Below, piece by piece: positions 19,304 to 20,080 of a stretch of 20,080 nt of DNA. Under the pieces are notes generated by a model that was given only the letters and a program-made list of their open reading frames with translations, searched no databases and was not told the origin of the DNA. The stretch is from contig JADNYV010000614.1 in NCBI GenBank assembly GCA_015501055.1, positions 1-20,080 of the forward strand, given 5' to 3'. A program made the translations under genes and the position numbers. How positions within the stretch are numbered: position 1 is the first letter of the stretch; every line of letters begins with the position of its first letter. Source of the DNA: Mucidula mucida (lineage: Eukaryota; Basidiomycota; Agaricomycetes; Agaricales; Physalacriaceae).

Positions 19304-20080
19304 ATGCAGCGAGAGACGCGCTCACGCAAAAAGGGAAATACGCGTGTCAAGGCTTCGCAGACTTCGCTGGACGTTTTCTCTCTCTTGAAGACGAATCATA
19401 TCACGGCACCTCATGAGCGCCCCCTCATTGAGGCTTCAATCGAAACCTGCCGTCTCGAAATAGAGAGCGCGGAAGAGGAAATCCGACGTCTGCACGACAA
19501 ACAGGCCACCTATGAGTTCATCATAGAGCTAAATCACAATCTTCTGCTCCCAAGCCCTATACGCTCCTTGCCCCCAGAGATACTCAGCAATATATTCGCT
19601 GCGTACTGCGACATGCACCAGTTGCCAGACCACCCCGTTGATCCTTCCTGGGGTCGCCGGAATCTCATATTTCTAAAATCCCGCCTGCACCTTTTGGGAA
19701 TTTGTCGCCGTTGGCGAGAGGTCGCTTTGTCCACACCCCGTCTATGGAATAGTTTTGCTATCGTACGAAAAGGGGCGGAGCTTAATCAAAGGTGGCTGGG
19801 TTCTGCTGGACGCTTCCTGTAGAGCTTTCATATCACATCAATGACAACAAACACGCTCAGCAACTCTTGTCTGCGTACCTACCACGCTGCGAGACGCTCC
19901 ACTTGCATATCCCGAACGGCAGCAATTTAGGCACCCTGGATCGGATACCCGCGCCTCGAGGCTCACAACCTTGACATTACATTGCTCCGAAGCCTGGCAT
20001 CACAGTGAAACTCAATCATGGACAGAAATTTTGCTGCAGAGTTTGCCTGCACTTACCTCCCTCACCACGAATGCTTCCCG
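19304..20080 (+). CDS. F-box protein, second tandem copy (partial; runs off the window)
   Basis: Substrate-adaptor-like protein of the large agaricomycete F-box family. The start MQRETRSRKKGNTRVK is followed by KTNHITAPHERPLIEASIE, a coiled-coil helix (about residues 45-75), and an F-box at about residues 88-110: SLPPEILSNIFAAYCDMHQL. Next comes LHLLGICRRWREVALSTPRLW, the typical continuation. The first frame ends at TAG 19820-19822, but the sequence continues one frame over as LPVELSYHINDNKHAQQLLS, and from about 19952 returns to the original frame (PRLEAHNLDITLLRSLASQ, then TGA at 20006-20008). A leucine-rich stretch (SLPALTSLTTN) near the right edge matches copy 1. Either two small indels are present or an unrecognised intron lies here. 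The 3' end is outside the window. Confidence 0.7.

Overview
The window comes from a filamentous basidiomycete, most likely a wood- or litter-decaying agaricomycete. Genes are split by many introns of about 43-61 nt with GT-AG (twice GC-AG) borders. They sit on both strands, most start codons lie in an AxxATG/CACCATG-like context, and one gene encodes a class II (ligninolytic-family) heme peroxidase. No tRNA or rRNA gene, transposon, CRISPR array or bacterial-type operon was seen.

Layout from left to right. (1) 77-966, minus: calcineurin regulatory subunit B, 8 exons, complete. (2) 1216-2855, plus, divergent from it: an MSS1/MnmE mitochondrial tRNA-modification GTPase, recognisable from its targeting peptide to its C-terminal Cys-Ile-Gly-Lys but broken by several small indels. 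(3) 2944-3172: a short coding-like relic. (4) 3331-4028, plus: DIB1/DIM1, the U5 snRNP thioredoxin-fold splicing factor, complete. (5) 4521-5647, plus: an unrecognised, apparently decaying gene. (6) 5926-7758, minus: secreted class II peroxidase, 15 exons, complete. (7) 8377-8853, minus: COX16, cytochrome oxidase assembly. (8) 9003-11545, minus: a 704-residue AAA+ ATPase with a long N-terminal extension. (9) 12679-15126, plus: an APSES/ankyrin cell-cycle transcription factor of the Mbp1/Res type. (10) 15361-16715, minus: a Rossmann-fold extended-SDR-like protein with a 10-nt microexon. (11) 17484-19086 and 19304-20080: two tandem F-box paralogues, the first clearly a pseudogene, the second cut by the window edge and also frame-disturbed.

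The genes do not form one pathway. Conserved housekeeping genes (calcineurin B, DIB1, COX16, APSES factor) are interleaved with a lifestyle gene (peroxidase) and with fast-evolving or decaying genes (F-box copies, the 4521-5647 locus, MSS1). Seven multi-exon genes can be spliced from start to stop without a single frame error, so the base quality looks good. The broken genes therefore deserve attention rather than being put down to poor sequence, although sequencing error cannot be excluded from the sequence alone.

The most interesting observations are: two GC-AG introns with a perfect GCAAGT donor at conserved places; an unusual set of putative manganese-site residues in the peroxidase; a last intron in the APSES gene whose in-frame retention would add a very hydrophobic 19-residue segment; a 10-nt microexon; a 55-bp tandem duplication that breaks an F-box gene; and the damaged MSS1 gene, including its GTP-binding loop.
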